Shown here one piece after another: positions 63,391-64,000 of a DNA stretch of 64,000 bases (positions are counted from its first letter, which is position 1; every line of letters begins with the position of its first letter). A program made the position numbers and the translations under genes. The DNA lies in assembly GCA_015680905.1 (NCBI GenBank), contig CM027378.1, positions 14,551,001 through 14,615,000 on the forward strand, given 5' to 3'. The DNA comes from Coptis chinensis (Eukaryota > Streptophyta > Magnoliopsida > Ranunculales > Ranunculaceae). The notes beneath the pieces were generated by a model. The model searched no databases. It saw nothing but the letters and a program-made list of their open reading frames with translations, and had not been told where the DNA came from.

Positions 63391-64000
63391 CCTGAAAAAA
63401 TACAAAGTTAGCACAATAAAAAGTATGAGCTTTTAATAAAACGATAGTAAAGTTCTTTAATTTATTGTTCTACATTTATGACATTCTTGTAGCAATACCA
63501 TAACTATGACAACAAAATCAACTTGGAAATGGTAAACCACTATGAAAATCTTATAAAAAAAATACTCACACTTCTACGTAAAACTACAAAGAAGCAAACC
63601 GAAACATAAACCTACATAGAAACAAACCAACACTAAAGACAACTAAACAAACATCAAAACTGACCATTATCGAGGTTTGAGTTCTTTTCATCCATCACAA
63701 TCCTTAGAAAAATCGAAAAGAAGAAGAGAGTAGAAGATCAAAAAATAAGAACCCAGAGAAAAAAGTGTAGCTTTGGAACTTTGTAAAAACTTTTTGAGAT
63801 TGGCACAAAAAATGAGGTAAATATTGTCTCGTCTTTGAATTACAAAAACAACGTAAAAGTTGCTGATAGTAGGTCCATAAGTTGTCGGTTCCTGATTCCC
63901 ACAATAGCTAATGTCCGTTTTCATTTTTGTTGGGTTGAAATCCAACAGTCATTAATCGCTGGTACGTATCGCTAAGAGAATCTAACGGATAGATATAATT
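63391..64000 (-). repeat. right terminal inverted repeat of the giant MULE (truncated by window)
   Basis: This is the reverse complement of the left TIR starting at ~37876. It includes the transposase 5' leader, exon 1 and intron 1 (63664-63392). About 190-200 outermost bases and the target duplication lie beyond the window. Confidence 0.8.

Larger units (their letters stand above)
55720..63695 (-). pseudogene. mudrA-type MULE transposase gene, multi-exon, disrupted
   Basis: DDE transposase of the giant MULE. Exon 1 (63695-63665) starts MDEKNSNLDN in the right TIR. Exon 2 begins at 63391 (GEVKLRVFDV, PFERFMCLVE; the N-terminal domain typical of MURA) and runs to ~62650 with at least one shift. 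A further exon lies at ~62567-62425. Acidic exons follow at 59.55-58.65 kb, then the zinc-binding DNA-binding region at 58629-58255 (CKATNCPFHLYAKS, DAHTC). The catalytic domain starts near 58035: LIMIDGTFMKGRYKS (first Asp), LLSDKHTSI (second Asp), CFCAQHI, and TNHIESWNK (Glu). The SWIM finger is CTCGFFQQVSIPCSH, ending near 56974. A zinc knuckle exon at 55938-55720 has CSRCGAFGHNRATC. Breaks are a frameshift near 57580 inside the catalytic domain and two solo LTRs. Confidence 0.88.
37686..64000. mobile_element. giant MULE carrying Ulp1-type protease and mudrA genes (right end outside window)
   Basis: Sequence from ~37870 onward (ATCTATCCGTTAGATTCTCT, then ACGTACCAGCGATTAATGAC, AAAACGGACATTAGCTATT, CAGCAACTTTTACGTTGTTT) reappears as the reverse complement at 64000-63830. 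The window therefore spans from the left TIR to within ~200 bases of the right end. The outermost left sequence, GGGGTAATTGCCTGAATCGGCC, has typical MULE TIR style. Genes point inward from both ends: DUF1985/Ulp1-like (+, 41.4-55.0 kb) and mudrA-like (-, 63.7-55.7 kb), converging near 55 kb. About half of the 26.5 kb is later insertions: a hAT MITE, a 1.5-kb TIR element, Ty3/gypsy element B and two solo LTRs. Ulp1-bearing MULEs are known (KAONASHI type). Both genes here are broken. Confidence 0.85.

Overview
The window is nuclear DNA of a flowering plant, most likely a eudicot. The evidence is GT-AG introns in AT-rich sequence, two secretory class III peroxidase genes with the classical three-intron layout, and fragments of plant genes (KEA-type antiporter, IMPL1-type phosphatase, HPT-type prenyltransferase, RS-type SR factor, MBF1). 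I cannot name the species. Only the first ~10 kb looks like a genic island. The rest is a dense nest of transposable elements.

Layout. 1-103: last exon of an unrecognised + strand gene. 1450-2790 (-): PRX9-like peroxidase. 8087-9784 (+): PRX72/PRX49-like peroxidase. Between the two lie a 458-bp MITE and a 1.5-kb TIR element that contains a foldback MITE set inside a (TA)n tract. 9.9-16.9 kb: a composite with a Ulp1-protease relic, a large array of short palindromes, a thioredoxin-like gene fragment, a 1.3-kb TIR element with a LINE relic, and a hAT MITE with a perfect 8-bp target duplication. 17.1-20.5 kb: a G-tract hairpin and a palindrome-bearing element split by a 2.6-kb solo LTR. 20.6-21.0 kb: an MBF1-like pseudogene. 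24.4-28.6 kb: captured exons of several unrelated host genes, most on the - strand. 29.1-29.65 kb: a second palindrome array. 30.6-36.9 kb: Ty3/gypsy element A, with near-identical LTRs, a decayed interior and an antisense VPS2 (ESCRT-III) fragment.

37.69 kb to beyond the window end is one giant Mutator-like element. Both terminal inverted repeats are visible, the right one cut by the window edge. Two genes point inward: a DUF1985/Ulp1-type protease gene (+) and a mudrA-type transposase gene (-). They converge near 55 kb, as mudrB and mudrA do in maize MuDR. The body is broken by Ty3/gypsy element B (5-bp duplication AACAC, inside the protease coding sequence), a 1.5-kb TIR element, a hAT MITE and two solo LTRs. 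Part of the transposase 5' coding end lies in the TIRs and is amplified as a ~414-bp tandem repeat at the left end.

A theme across the window is that several unrelated non-autonomous elements carry tandem runs of short perfect or near-perfect palindromes. Only the two peroxidases look like intact functional genes; nearly everything else is mobile or decayed.
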